In this document: positions 22,642 through 34,699 of the stretch, in pieces
Numbering within the stretch: position 1 is the stretch's first letter
Layout of the letters: the number at the start of each line of letters is the position of its first letter
NCBI GenBank assembly: GCA_009760855.2
Contig: WPIO01000008.1
Span: 4,849,001-4,913,000, forward strand
Source: Cristatella mucedo
Lineage: Eukaryota > Bryozoa > Phylactolaemata > Cristatellidae
Reading direction: 5' to 3'
DNA length: 64,000 bases
Notes under the pieces: model-generated
Told to the model about the DNA's origin: nothing
What the model saw: the letters and a program-made list of their open reading frames with translations, nothing else
Database searches by the model: none
Position numbers and translations under genes: made by a program

Positions 22642-22800
22642 TAGTTTCTAGATAGTTGTGTTCATAACGTACTCATTGCTTTGACACCTGGCTTAAACTG
22701 GTGAATTTCGTCAAGGTGCAGACCTATCAACAACTAAGCCTACACAATATGAAGCAGAGTTATAAAAGCGGCGAATTAGTGGCCGGGGCTTTTAATCATG
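22642..22800. repeat. M2-tail piece replacing the 5' half of gene C
   Basis: The GTGTTCATAACGTACTCATTG...CTTAAACTGG stretch matches about 12,770-12,900. Confidence 0.5.
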
Positions 22801-22905
22801 AATTATAGCCAAAGGGCTTTGCTCGAGCCCGAGGCATAGTGAAGCGCCTTCATAGAGATTTGTTTTTTTCTTAGCCCTCTAAAGTTGGAGCATATACATA
22901 TACAC
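22800..22905 (+). mobile_element. SINE-1 3' portion
   Basis: It carries a GGGCTCGAGCC-type box B remnant, then AGCGCCTT...AGAGAT...TTTTTTTCTTAGC and a microsatellite tail, as in the copies at 26,447-26,615 and 44,090-44,240. Confidence 0.6.
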
Positions 22906-22941
22906 ACACACAAATATATATACACACACATATATATATAA

Positions 22942-22979
<38 letters not shown>

Positions 22980-23022
22980 GTGTGCGTGTGTGTGTGTACA
23001 TATATGTATGCATATACATATA
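22895..23022. repeat. TA/CA/TG microsatellite
   Basis: Alternating TA, CA and TG runs form the tail of the adjacent SINE-1. Confidence 0.85.
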
Positions 23023-23749
23023 TATAATTCCGTAAAGATTCAGGCTGAGTGGATCTTGAATAGAGTTTTGGATGCTCTAACAGGAAAACAGATGACCTAT
23101 TAATGATGAGTCTTACAATGCCGAAATGAACTTATTGCTTTTGGATTCTGACCTTGTTCAAAAAACGTCTAATGAGGAACGAGTGCATTGACACATACAC
23201 GGTGAAAAATTTATACGTATGAATTTCTACAGATAACTAGAGATATAGATAGTTGGATATAAATCTTCCGTCAAAACTTCGCCCTCAGTAAAGCTAATCT
23301 TTTTTCATGTGCTTTATTTGTGCCTCAGGGTTCTCGTCCAGAACTTCTTTTATAATATACATTCACCTCGAGTTTATCCGTAGAGAGTGCCGTAACCACT
23401 AGGAAAGACCAGCGCCAATTATATAGATGGCCAAAAGCTAGGCTAGTGTAAGAACATTTTGCTTTTGATAGACAGACTAGGCGATGAGAAACCGGACGAC
23501 TCCGACTTAGCAGGCACCGGTCTTCGATCAATATCAGTGTGGTCTAGCTAAATTGTTTGAATGCAATATTAGCTGCTGCAAAACACAGATTATCATGCGT
23601 CGAAAAGCAGAAATGCCTTCCTTCAAGCACCAGGAGCAAAGCTACTTTATGAGGTGACGCTTATATGACTAACACCCACGGAATCTGTTGTTATCTAGAG
23701 ATTTTAGTGATGTCACTGTTTTAGGCCATCGATATGCTTGGTGATAGTA

Positions 23750-24690
23750 TTGAAACCAGCGTAGGCAACCTGCAACTATGGTCTTGGTAAGTTCCATAAC
23801 CAACTCGTGCTATCAACTATTGACATTGGTTCAAGAATTACTTGAATACTTCATCTAAACTAATAAACTTTGATAAAAACAGACCTTAAATTAGGCCACG
23901 GCCCACAGTTTAGCCTAAAAGACGGTGCTGCACAAGCACTTGCATTAGTAGTAAGTTGAATCACTTATATGAAAGCTGAGCAAGTGCGTTTGGGATTCAA
24001 TCCAAGATCCGGGGACGTTCCAAAGAGCGCTTTCTCCGAATGGTGAACACATTGTGCTTCGTCCGCATAACGCTCAGCTTAGTGAGGCTACTACCGTTCA
24101 AAGAGACACGGCCACTGCCTATTCTCGAGTCACCGACGTCTTTTGCTTTGATGCAAATGCCACGTATGGCAGTTGAGCACAGCACGAAGTGTAACAAGAT
24201 CGACGGCTATCTACTATTAGGCTGATTAAAATAGATGTGTGACTAGCGATGGCAATCATGCCTTAGTGACTGTTTTTACGGCGACATAACGATCGAAAAT
24301 TCTCAAAATTCAAGTGTTCTTCCTATGCAGTGCTAATTTATAGGCCCTAATTCTGGAAATGCCATGATATCCACGCAATGCGTAGTTTTTAATTTGTATC
24401 ATGCAGGTGGATTACTTTCGGGGTATAATTGGTCTGTATTGTACAGGTAGGCCTGAGTTTGCCTGATTAATTAACCTATTGCAATAAACACAATCTTCGA
24501 AGTAATTTGATATTGTATTGACAATGTGAATGGCATCAACAATTTTCATCACATCGATGCCCAAGGAAGCCAGAACCAAACAGAACGCTGTAACGAGATC
24601 AGGCCTACTTGGAGACTCTTGTCCGTATTTGATTCGTTGCTTTTTACAGCTGACTTAAGCTAGGGAATCCTTTCAAGATGGGTGCAAACT
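23750..24690 (+). repeat. M2 repeat module copy in the spacer
   Basis: It aligns to 4,600-5,620 and 10,190-11,240. Frames at 23,997-24,225 are not conserved. Confidence 0.58.
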
Positions 24691-24699
24691 CATCAACAA

Positions 24700-25510
24700 T
24701 TAAGCTTGTATAATAATACCAATATAAATAATAAGACATTTGAGTATCACTCTTAGATAACTCAATCTGTGTGTGGGCACTTCCCATTTGCTGCAAAGGA
24801 AGCACGATCGAATGGTTTGTGGTAGCATGCTCAATAAAAAACAAGAATAATATGATTAAGGGTGACCTGCTCAGGGTCAGTATGTCAGTATGAGTAATAA
24901 CAGCATGTGAACAGTGTCAGCAAGCATAAACACATAAAGGACGAATCCCAGGAGCCCACTAAGTTATGTCACAAATAGATGAGGATATAGTTTCATTTTA
25001 AACATGGAGAAGTCAGGAGATGTCGTGACGCAGGTCAATAGTGAGATCCAGGCTTTGTGAGATTGTGATCTATATGCATGGTCTCTGAAAGAATTATGGT
25101 TTGTGTGAGGTATTGGTTAACGGTTTCCTCCGAAAAGCTAAATGTACGATGCCATGCTTGGTGCGGGCAGTAGCAGTGGTAGTTAGGCTGGAGCCAAAGA
25201 ATAAAGGGACCTGAAAGTGAGTGAAATAACCGTGAAATTGGTGCGTCGCTTGACTAGGAGCCAGTACAGGTCAGCGAGAAGTGGAGTCACGTAACAACTG
25301 TTACGCTCAATACATATGAGCCTAACTGCAGAATGTTTCACCAACTGCAAGCACCTGAATGCATACGCCGGTAGGACAGACAGCAGTGGGTTACAGAAGT
25401 CAAGACGGGATATCGCAATTGCATAGACCAATGTAGATTGTGGCATCTTTGTCTAAATAAGCCTGAGTTTCCGTAATGGTTTGTAGCTTCAAGTGGTCTA
25501 AATACCCTGG
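24700..25510 (-). mobile_element. LINE-A 3' fragment, minus
   Basis: The frame 25,446-25,183 encodes reverse transcriptase C-terminal motifs (ISRLDFCNPLL, LTFRSLYSLAPA). The 3' UTR and tail follow to about 24,700. It is truncated and frameshifted. Confidence 0.75.
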
Positions 25511-26257
25511 CCTACCTCCTAAATGTTAAAACCATGGCTCCAAGTACGATTGTTACGCAGCTTGTTAAGTGGAATAGTGCCTGGTCGAAGAGCGCCGTGG
25601 GTGTTAATCATATAAGCCTCTCCTCATGGAGCAGCCTTGCTCCTGGTGCTTGGGGAAAGGCATTTCTGCTTTTCGAAACACATGAGAATTCTTGTTGTGC
25701 TGAAAGTAATACTGCTGTTAAGCAATTAAGCTACACCACACTGATTTCATCAAAGACCGGTGCCTGCTCATTCATAGGCGTACGGTTTCTCATCGACCAG
25801 TCTGTCAATTGAACAAAAAATGCCCTTACATTAGCCTAGCTTCATGCCATCAGGATGATTGGCGCCGGTTTGGCCTAGTGGTTAAGGTGCTCTCCACGAA
25901 TAAGCTCGTGGTGAACGTATTCTATAGCAATAGTGCTGGACTCAAATACTGAGGCATAAATAAAGCACATGAAAAAAGATTAAGTTAACTCAGGGCGCAG
26001 TTTTAACGGAAGATTTACGTACGTATTTACACTATCTATGTCTCTCCTTTTCTCTAGATGTGCATAGAAATATATTCTTTCAATATGCGTATGTCAAAAC
26101 ACTCGCCCCTCATGACTAGTTTTTTAACAAGGTCGAGCCTCTTTCATGATAAATTAATTTCAGCGTAGTAAGACACATCATTTAAAAGTCAAATGTTTTC
26201 TAGATAGCCCAGCAAAAACTCTTTTCACAACCCACTCAGCGCGAATCTTTACAGAAT

Positions 26258-26393
26258 TATAGATATATATATATATATATGTATGCATATGCCTATATAT
26301 ATATGCCTATATTTAAATATATACCTAAATATAAATGTATGCCTATACATATATATATATTTATATTTATTTATTTATTTATATATAGGTTTG

Positions 26394-26445
<52 letters not shown>
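26258..26445. repeat. TA and TG microsatellite
   Basis: A (TA)n-rich stretch is followed by (TG)n to 26,445. Frames at 26,279-26,527 are produced by the repeat. Confidence 0.9.
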
Positions 26446-26446
<1 letters not shown>

Positions 26447-26447
<1 letters not shown>

Positions 26448-26615
26448 CCAACTTCAGAGCGCTAAGACGAAACCTTATCTCTAATCAGACGCTTCACTAT
26501 GCCTCGGGGCTCGAGCCCACCACTTAAGCTATAAATTACATGTACCATGACTTGATCGGGGCGAGAACCTTAATCGCTGAGCCAAACGAGCGCGAATTAT
26601 TACGACGGTATAAAG
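26447..26615 (-). mobile_element. SINE-1 (tRNA-derived), minus
   Basis: The reverse complement has box A (TTTGGCTCAGCGATTAAGG), a CTCGCCCCGATC segment, box B (GGTGGGCTCGAGCCC), then a TAGAGATAAGGTTTCGTCTT tail and the microsatellite. Confidence 0.72.
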
Positions 26616-27032
26616 CTAGGCTGGGGTTAAAAACATTGTTAATTTGACTGAGTGACTGATCGATGAGGAACCTTACAACTCTGAACGAGCAGTTACTGGT
26701 CTTCTATCCATCAGTATGGTCAATCGAAACCTATTAACAAGAGTGTTAATTACAGTGTGATATTATTTTCCATTTGTTTCGATAAGCTGGAAAGATTCTC
26801 TTCGACCAGTCAGAGAAGTGCTGCTTACTTTTGTGAGGCGTCTGTGACGAAGAACCTTGGTCACTTTTCGGCCAGGTTGCGATCCAATTTCATGACCTTC
26901 GTAATAAACAAACTTAGAGCCATGATTTTAATACAGGGCGGTGCTTCAAACCTTAGGACACCGGAACAACATTCCCATATTATAAAGGATAGGACGAAAT
27001 AATAATACTAATCTCAAACAAACGCAACAATT
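26616..27032. other. No recognisable feature
   Basis: About 400 bases resemble diverged pieces of the foldback arm (AAAGCTAGGCTGG at the start). No gene or complete repeat is seen. Confidence 0.4.
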
Positions 27033-27485
27033 GCTGATTGAGCCAAAGAGGAGCGTAATTTTGTTTTCGGTGACGATTCGGAGAGGACATAGATTTACTA
27101 GGCGGCCAAGCTCTGTGTGTCTGCTACGGGAGGCGAAAATGCTCATATGTCCCTTTTCTGGCTCTGCTGCATACTATGCAAGCTTAGGATTCGGTGATTC
27201 GGAAGTGTAAGGGCATTTCCTAGTTTAAGTCACGTGTCCAAGCAACGAGTCAAATGTGAACAAATTTATCGAGGTAGGTTCGACCTGGTTACGGCATTCC
27301 ACGTGACTGGTCCTTTTCTGGGCTTGGATGTTAATAAAAGGCGTCAACGCCATTCACCGTCTCTATAAGATATTGTATCACTTTGAAGGATATGCAAGTC
27401 GCCCTAGTATAGTAACGTCAATTCGCCCCTACATTAAAGTTGCAGACCATATATAATCCGGAAGTTATCAAACTGCTGGCATCGT
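27033..27485 (-). repeat. Inverted copy (c) of direct repeat 2,830-3,950, cut by LINE-B
   Basis: It matches the reverse complement of about 2,955-3,395 and lacks the LINE-A tail of copy (b). LINE-B enters at ...CTGGCATC, and the copy resumes with CATCCAGTCGAAGAGAGCC at 29,086. Confidence 0.78.
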
Positions 27486-29088
27486 CCCCAAGTCCTTCAA
27501 ATCGGCAATCGTTAGACCTATTCTTAAAAAGCCTGGATTAGATACAGAGGTCCTAGCAAACTATCGTCCAGTTTCCCTTCTTCCAATCTTATCAAAGATT
27601 CTTGGAAAAATTGTTGCTAAGCAGCTAGTTGAAAATATTGAAAATAATAGAATGTCAGAAACATTTCAATCAGGGTTCAAGAGGCAGCACTCTACTGAAA
27701 CTGCTCTCCTCCGTGTTAACAATGACATTCTACGTGGCAACGACGACGGGAGTGTCACTGCCCTAGCTCTGCTAGATCTGTCTGCTGCCTTCGACACCAT
27801 TGATCACGAAGTTTTGCTTAAACGATTAAGAACAAGGATCGGTCTGGCAGACGAAGCACTGGCGTGGTTTAAATTATACTTGTCTGATCGTGTTCAATCC
27901 GTGTCGTGTGGGGGTCAGTTCTCAGACATGTGAAGGGTCACCTGTGGAGTCCCTCAAGGGTCTGTACTCGGTCCCTTGCTGTTCTCCATTTATACACAAC
28001 CCCTGGGAAAAGTGATTAAGGCCCATGGAATAGCATATCACTTTTATGCTGATGATACTCAGCTGTATTTGTCATTTAAACCGTCGGAATCTGCTGCAGC
28101 ACCTGAGAAACTGGATGCTTGCCTTGCCAATATTCGATCCTCGCTGTCGGAAAACTTCCTGAAACTAAATGACGATAAAATCAAACTGCTGCTCATAGGA
28201 CACCCTAATCGTGTGGCTGGATTAAAAGGCTTTGCTGTTCTAATAGGTGATGCTATTGTGCGACCTTCACCAGGTGCTCGTAATCTAGGTGTCGTGTTCG
28301 ACAGCTGCCTCAATTTCAAAAGCTTCATTCAGAAGACTGCCTCTACAGCTAGCCATCACATCCGATCTCTATCCAAGATTAGAAACTGTCTCCCACAGTG
28401 GCTTGTAAAAAATTTAACTAGCTTTTTAGTTCCGTCTCGGCTTGATTATTGTAATTCCCTTTTGGCTGGGCTGCCAAAGAAAGCTATTATGCCACTACAG
28501 CGGACTATGAATATGGCTGCAATGCTGGTCTTCAAGTCCCAGCGGTTTGCGCACGTGTCACCTCTGGTGAAAGAGCTAGGATGATTGCCGGTTAAGCAAA
28601 GGATACAGAGCAAAGTTCTTACGCTGACCCGGAAGGCCCGCCACGGCTTAGCTCCTTCGTACCTAGCTGAACTGCTGCATCAGTTTCAGCCTGTTCGCAC
28701 CCTCAAGTCCTGCGTGGACAACAAATTAGCTGTCCCATTCCTCTGCTTAAAGACAGTTGGCGAGAGAAGCTTTAGCTCTGCAGGTCCTAGACTGTGGAAC
28801 TCGCTTCCACAAATCTTACGCAACGACAACTACTCTCCAACAGCCGACTATGGCACATCTTTTTCAGCGGTCCTGAACTGCTACTTCTATGCTTTTCACT
28901 ACCTCAACTGCTCTCCTGACTCCGCTATGCTTCCCACTTTCTCTGTGTTGCGTGAGAGGAACCCTGTTGGCTACCGAGTGCGTACCGAAACCCGCTTAGG
29001 CTGTGAGTAGGCTATACAAAACTCTCCTGCGTAACAACCACATGGTCTTTATGACTATGTGGAGTGACTGACGGAGATACAATACATC
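27486..29088 (+). mobile_element. LINE-B (L2-like) copy with two nonsense changes
   Basis: The reverse transcriptase frame at 27,652-29,010 shows [22 protein letters not shown]-type and FYADDTQLY motifs. It is interrupted by TGA at 27,931-27,933 (AGA in the sister copy) and TGA at 28,582-28,584 (TGG in the sister). It is otherwise about 96% identical to 55,670-57,240. The 5' end is truncated and the short tail ends GGAGATACAATACATC. It is inactive. Confidence 0.85.
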
Positions 29089-29392
29089 CAGTCGAAGAGA
29101 GCCACTAATTAGGAGGCACTAAGTAATAAGCTCTAGTTCTATTCACTTTGAAAGATAGGTAAGCCGCCTTAGTCTAGTAACGTCAATTCGCCCGTACATT
29201 AAAGTTGCAGACCATATATAATCCGGTAGTTATCAAACTGCTGGCATCCAGTCGAAGAGAGCCACTAATTGCTTCGAATCGCAGCGTGAATAGAACAAAA
29301 GCTTATTACTTAGAGCTACTAAGGCAGGAAATGTAAGTTTTGCGATTATTATAACGTTACATATTCTCGAAAGGCAGTTTTACTAAGGCAGA
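29089..29392 (-). repeat. Partial duplicated copies of the 17,670-18,100 block
   Basis: Two overlapping inverted fragments (about 29,089-29,230 and 29,231-29,340) end immediately before the right arm begins. Confidence 0.6.
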
Positions 29393-31689
29393 ATTGAGCC
29401 AAAGTGGAGCGTCATTTCGTTTTCGGTGACGATTCGGAGAGGACATAGATTTACTAGGCGGCCGAGCTCTGTGTTTCTGCTACGGGAGGCAAAAATGCTC
29501 ATGTGCCCCTTTTCTGACTCTGCTGCATACTATGCAAACTTAGAATTCGTTGATTCGGAAGCGTAAGGGCATTTCCTAGTTTAAGTCACGTGTCCAAGCA
29601 ACGAGTCAAATGTGAACATATTTATCGAGGTAGGTTCGACCTGGTTACGGCATTCCACGTGACTGGTGCTTCTCTGGGCTTTGGCTTGGATGTTGATACA
29701 AGGCGTCAACGCCATTCACCATCTCTATAAGATATTGTATCACTTTGAAGGATAAGTAAGCCGCCCTAGTATAGTAACGTCAATTCGCCCGTACATTAAA
29801 GTTGCAGACCATATATAATCCGGAAGTTATCATTACCTTGATGTGCTTATGCGTGCTGACACTGTGCATGCTAACCATATTTGCATGCTGACCCTGTGCA
29901 TGTCACGCTAACCATATTATTCATTTCGTTTGTTTTTTCAAGCATGATTTTACTACCATTCAATTGCATTTCATTTTAAAGCAAATGTTAGGCACCTAGA
30001 GAGAGATTAAGTTCTCTGAGGGCGCTTTATCAAGTGAATTATTATTATTATTATCAAACTGCTGGCATCCAGTCGACGAGAGCCACTAATTGCTGCAAAT
30101 CGCAGCGCGAATAGAACTAGAGCTTATTACTTAGAGCTACTAAGGCAGGAAATGTGAATTTTGCCGTTGCTACATATTAAATCAGATTACACGGAAGCTA
30201 AGGTAACAAGGTTTTTAAGCGATCAGCTATCCGAGGCGTTACCAGTCAGTTCACCTGCATGTCAGCTTTCAAATGAAAAAAAGCGTCTCCTTAGCAATCT
30301 AACGAATACCTGTTAAACCATCCAAGCTAACGCTAGCTATATTTGCAAAGCTTAAACTTGTGGTCAATATACCGCCTCCGTTGTGTAGCGTCAAGAGAGC
30401 CTTATCGGTTATCACCGCCACTAGCAGTGAAAGCAGAACAATCTCCCATGGGCTGGTCACGGACTTACGACTCGGGTCGGAAAGATCTAGCTTTTTTTCC
30501 TTAGGCGGCTAAGACCTAGGGCCAAGAATGTCGTAATCGTACTCTCAGTGACGACAATACTTTACTTGCACCTCAAGAGAACAGCATTTATTTTAATAGC
30601 GCTTTGGCCCCTACTACAGCACGGAATGTTATTGCCGTTCTGTTAGGCACACTGTAGTATCATGGTCAGATTATACAGCATAGCACGCGGGAGAAAGTGT
30701 AACTCTAATTAGGAAGCTGCCTAAGAAAGTGAAGCAATATCAAGGCAGTCGCTACCCATGGCTGTTGAGACCGTATACTAAGTCCATGAGCCGATTCGTG
30801 CACAGCTAAGTGTGGAACATCAACGAGTTGAAAGGTGGGGAAATCCACAAAAGCATATGTAAAGTCCACTGGGTCTAACGAACGCCGCAAAGAAATAAGC
30901 TTGTGTAGTGATCTTGGAATTGCAGCACCTGAAGTTAACGGTAGTTTTGGACGGAGCCTAATTTAGCTGAGTTCTTTAACTGAGACTTAAAAAACCTAAT
31001 CATGAAAGCAATGAACTTTACAAGACGTCCGTTCGCTTTCGACCGTAACACGAAAATTACTGGCCGATAGCACTAGCGTGGTTCAAGATACACTGGTCGT
31101 GAGATAAGTTGCTTGAAATTTAGAAAGAAGCTAGGCTCGGCTACAGCTGTGACGATGATAATACCGGCTACGTGTTCACACGTAAGGGGTATGTTTTTAG
31201 GTTTGAATGGAGTCGAAGGCGGCTGAAAGAGACATGAATCAGATGTATTGAAGGCGAACGTTGCTCATGCCTCTGGGGTAAAGGTATAGTGTACAGCAGT
31301 CCCGTTGGTCGTTCTAAAAACTTACGGTGAGTTCTCCTAGCACTCATTTAAGGTAGTGCGATGCATCTGACGACGGTAGATAGCCTCGGGATATGGCTAG
31401 CAGGGAAACAGTGTTTTCAGTGTCGTCCACACCTACTACTGTGGCATATTTCTGGAGAATCGACAACTCCAATCCTGAATGTGTACTGCAATAGAACATA
31501 GGGAAAGTGCAATCCTGTTCCAACTACTACTTTTCAATGTCTCTTCCTCAGGCTTGATGCAAAAAGCATTAGGGATAGATATACTGTTGAAAGCTAGTAA
31601 AGGTTCTCTTACGGTCAGGATATCCCCACGCTTTTGCTAACCTCAGATGTTTTTCTGCGAAGAGATTGCAATGCTGTCGATCGTTTCAC

Positions 31690-31745
31690 CCATTCGGCTC
31701 CCACACACATTCCTGTGACAACGACTTGCTATATATGTTTGAGAT
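31690..31745 (+). promoter_or_regulatory. Conserved TATATA block upstream of gene B (right arm)
   Basis: The TATATAT tract at about 31,730-31,736 is about 202 bases before the ATG at 31,932, with CCCACACACATTC just upstream. It is the mirror copy of the left-arm block. Confidence 0.45.
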
Positions 31746-31931
31746 GCTCGAATAGAAGGCATCGGAAAAAAGAACCTTTCATTGAAGGTACTACGGCGAA
31801 GCTGTTTTATGGCAAACCCTGCCCGATATATCACGTGCTTTTTTAGGCTCGAAGTATGTTAGATTTTCGGCACGGCCGTTATTTTCTAGCATTTTATTTC
31901 AGGATCACTGCACGTTTCGAATTGTCGTAGA

Positions 31932-32694
31932 ATGAGGTTCATCGCTTGCACCACTGCTGCTATTCTACTCATGGCTCTTCTGGTACAGGTATGTGAGCAA
32001 CTGTGAGCAACGCAGCTTGCGTGGAAGAGAAAGGACACTAACTAGATAGTTGCCTCAAAAGGAACCACTCACAATGAGCCGGCTGTCATAAAGCATCACA
32101 CAACGACGACTTAATTTTCCAACTTGCTTACAGTAACAGAGTCAAAGTCAAACTTGGTCTCAAAACTGGCTAACTGGTTCCTATAAGCTCAATCTACATC
32201 CGCTTAGCCTAGAATGCTCTGCCTGAAATCAACCTTCGTTACTGAAAAAAAAAGAACGCGACTATGTGTGAAAACCTCTCTGAGGCAGTCACGTGCATTT
32301 TAGGGAGCATCAGTATCGTCAGAATCGTCACTAGACGTCGTGGAGGCCATGGGCTTTCTCGGTAAGTATTGAACTGTTAAGAAAGTCAAAGTGTGTAAAT
32401 GCTGTAGATAACGTTTTAAACTTCCATCGTGAAGTCAGAAACGACAACGATTTTCTCACCGTGCCAGCAAGACATGCATCTTAGCGATTAGAAGCTATAT
32501 GGCAACAGCAAGCGATCATCGTTGTTCAACGCTTGCCGGCTTTTATCAACATTCTCAATGGCAAATGTTTTGTTGCAGACAACTCCGGCTTGAAGAGATT
32601 TCTTATTTCGATTGATAAAATTAAGGATTACATCAAGAAACACCCGGACTTGTTCCTTGACATCTGCAAGTGGGTTGTCAACACCATAGGCTAG
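31932..32694 (+). CDS. Small secreted prepropeptide gene B, right-arm copy (3 exons)
   Basis: The exons are 31,932-31,988, 32,304-32,361 and 32,579-32,694, giving 76 residues. Introns are 315 and 217 bases, and the second has a consensus GTAAGTATT donor and TTGCAG acceptor. The ATG was chosen because it opens a 19-codon hydrophobic leader ending exactly at a CAG|GTATGT donor. The propiece spans residues 20-43, the dibasic site is Lys44-Arg45, the single mature-region cysteine is Cys68, and Gly76 is terminal. AATAAA is at 32,766-32,771. A TATATA-containing block conserved with gene A lies about 200 bases upstream of the ATG. All three exons are intact. Confidence 0.82.
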
Positions 32695-32765
32695 TCTACG
32701 ATTACACTGTCGCATCGATTTTTTATCGATGCCACAAGTACACATCTCTTGGTGCACGACTGCAC

Positions 32766-32771
32766 AATAAA
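32766..32771 (+). terminator. Poly(A) signal AATAAA, gene B right arm
   Basis: This is the mirror copy of 15,068-15,073. Confidence 0.65.
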
Positions 32772-33253
32772 TCGTTGAGCGTACCATAAGTTTGACTCTG
32801 AGTTGCACTTTCAAACCAGGCGTTTGCTATAAGTGTTTACCCTGAAATGGCAACTGCATGTCGACCATAAGCAGCCAAATTTCTTAAAAGTTCTATGCCT
32901 ACTCTGGTAACCTAATGCTTGGGATAGCGGCTGCCTTTGCATTAAATAACTGAACATGGTGTAAGATGAGACCACAATGTTACTGTTTGCCTACATCTGC
33001 ATTGTACGGGCATCCACCCGCAGCCACATCAGCTGACCCTTACAGTGATTTGCCGGTAAATGCGAACTCGCCTACCCAACCTACAAAATGCTGCCTGAGA
33101 GTACGAACAACGTCGAACTGACGCTTCGCCTAACGTAAGCTACGAATACGGGCTTCTCGGTAGCCAGTTTTCGTCCAGGTTCGCTTTTTATCTTGTGCCT
33201 ACGTATTCAGCAGAAGCGATCGCACCTGTACAGCTTAGAGACCAAACGGCCTA

Positions 33254-33454
33254 ATGGAGTCGCACACACTGCTAGGCTCGTTCGAAACTTCAGCAGACGA
33301 CCACTCGATGGACTGCAAGCTGCACATGGGCGACAGTTTTACTGTTCAGCTCGAGTCTGCGTTGATCTGTTCCCCGCTCAACGAGGATTGCTGCAGCGAC
33401 GGCATACAGGCTGAGCATCACAGACGTTGTGAGGCAGCTTTTGAAGGACGCTAG
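33254..33454 (+). CDS. Unrecognised 66-codon frame in GC-richer island (mirror 14,385-14,585 minus)
   Basis: It opens with ATG GAG TCG and ends in TAG. The protein is acidic with six cysteines spread over its second half. It has no signal peptide and no recognised motif. A second ATG frame (33,193-33,414) overlaps it. Composition is richer in G+C than the flanks, which is the only extra support. It may well be chance. Confidence 0.2.
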   Translation: MESHTLLGSFETSADDHSMDCKLHMGDSFTVQLESALICSPLNEDCCSDGIQAEHHRRCEAAFEGR

Positions 33455-34554
33455 AAGCCTTTCTAGCTGCTAGCTCTGCTCTCGAGATCCGAAACGTTCA
33501 TCCTGAACCTCATGTTGCAATCGGAGAGCTGCAGTCGGCCCCTTTGTGGCCATAACTGCTTCAACAATGCGTTCAGTGATAGATAGACACTTTAACTTCT
33601 GCATTCTATTTCGTTCTGCCTTTAGTTAACCTTAGCCTAAACTAAGGTATTGTCGAGACTCCACCGCTCGTCGTCTTAGCTTTTCTGCTAGATCCTAAAC
33701 GCTCCAGATAGTTGACCTGGTTCGATGGTCTGTCATTGGTTTAGCTAAATACTTTTCATCATTCCATTTACACTGCTAGCATGAAGGCAAAGTTTACAGT
33801 ACACTAGTGGTAACGTGTCCCGAAGGATATTACAGCATCAATTTCTGGCAGTACCTGATTAAGCTGTACATAACGGCTTAATGTGATGTACACTTTGTAG
33901 TTTGTAAGTGGTTTTGCAGTTTTGGATGCCTCGTATAAAGCGAAGGATTAGACAGGCACTGGTTAGATTGCCTAATGTAATACAATGACAAAATTAGGAC
34001 AGGACGGACCTTTTAAGTACAATTGCCACGAGCATTCTAGTTCAGTGACAAAACGGGAGGCGAGCATTTTGATCAGACATGTAAAAACAAGTTCGTGTCC
34101 ATTTCAAAGAACACTTATTTATACTCTTAGTTTTACAACGTGTGAATCGTCACCACTCAGTCGTCAATGGTTAAACCAATATCCACTTGTTTAAGATATA
34201 TGTTTACATATGCACGTATAAATATATATATTTACATAGCTACGGTCGTCGTGTGCGACTTCGTCCTCAAACTTTTGAAGCACCACTGTGAGGCGTTTTA
34301 TGCAAAAATATTCATTGGATTGTTGATCGTGATGAGGGAAATGATACTGCACCTGCTCTGAATTCTGAGTCAAATATTCAGCTCTTTTCTTCTGTAGTTA
34401 AGCACTATTGCTTAAAAAAGACATTATCTTCGACCCTAATCTGAGAGAGCACCGTAAATACGTTGCGAAACTAGCTCTAATCATTCTGATGGCACAAAGC
34501 TAGGCTAGTGCAACAACATTCTTTCTTTTGTTTTAAAATCCCTGTGCTGCTGAG

Positions 34555-34699
34555 CAGTGATGGCTCACCAGGTAAGGTAGGTTCTTTTTACGACTTTGAC
34601 CCGGGTGTCGGAAATTCGAATCATGAGGTGGGCGATTCTCTGTCACCCCTTCAAGCAGCTGTGATACCGTAAAGGGTCTTCTGTCGCTACAAAAAACCT
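34555..34699 (+). mobile_element. SINE-2 (tRNA-derived), right arm
   Basis: This is the mirror of 13,141-13,285. Confidence 0.68.

Larger units (their letters stand above)
22800..26615. mobile_element. Foldback element with long inverted ends (~0.85 kb arms)
   Basis: Bases 22,800-23,680 and 25,595-26,615 are reverse complements at perhaps 80-85% (paired coordinates sum to about 49,285). From outside in, each arm has a SINE-1 piece, a TA/TG microsatellite, and a ~640-base segment also found at the outer ends of the giant arms (about 4,050-4,590 and 43,240-43,780). The 1.9 kb middle holds an M2 copy and a minus LINE-A fragment. No transposase is visible. It is either a non-autonomous foldback transposon or an older palindrome. 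Confidence 0.6.
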
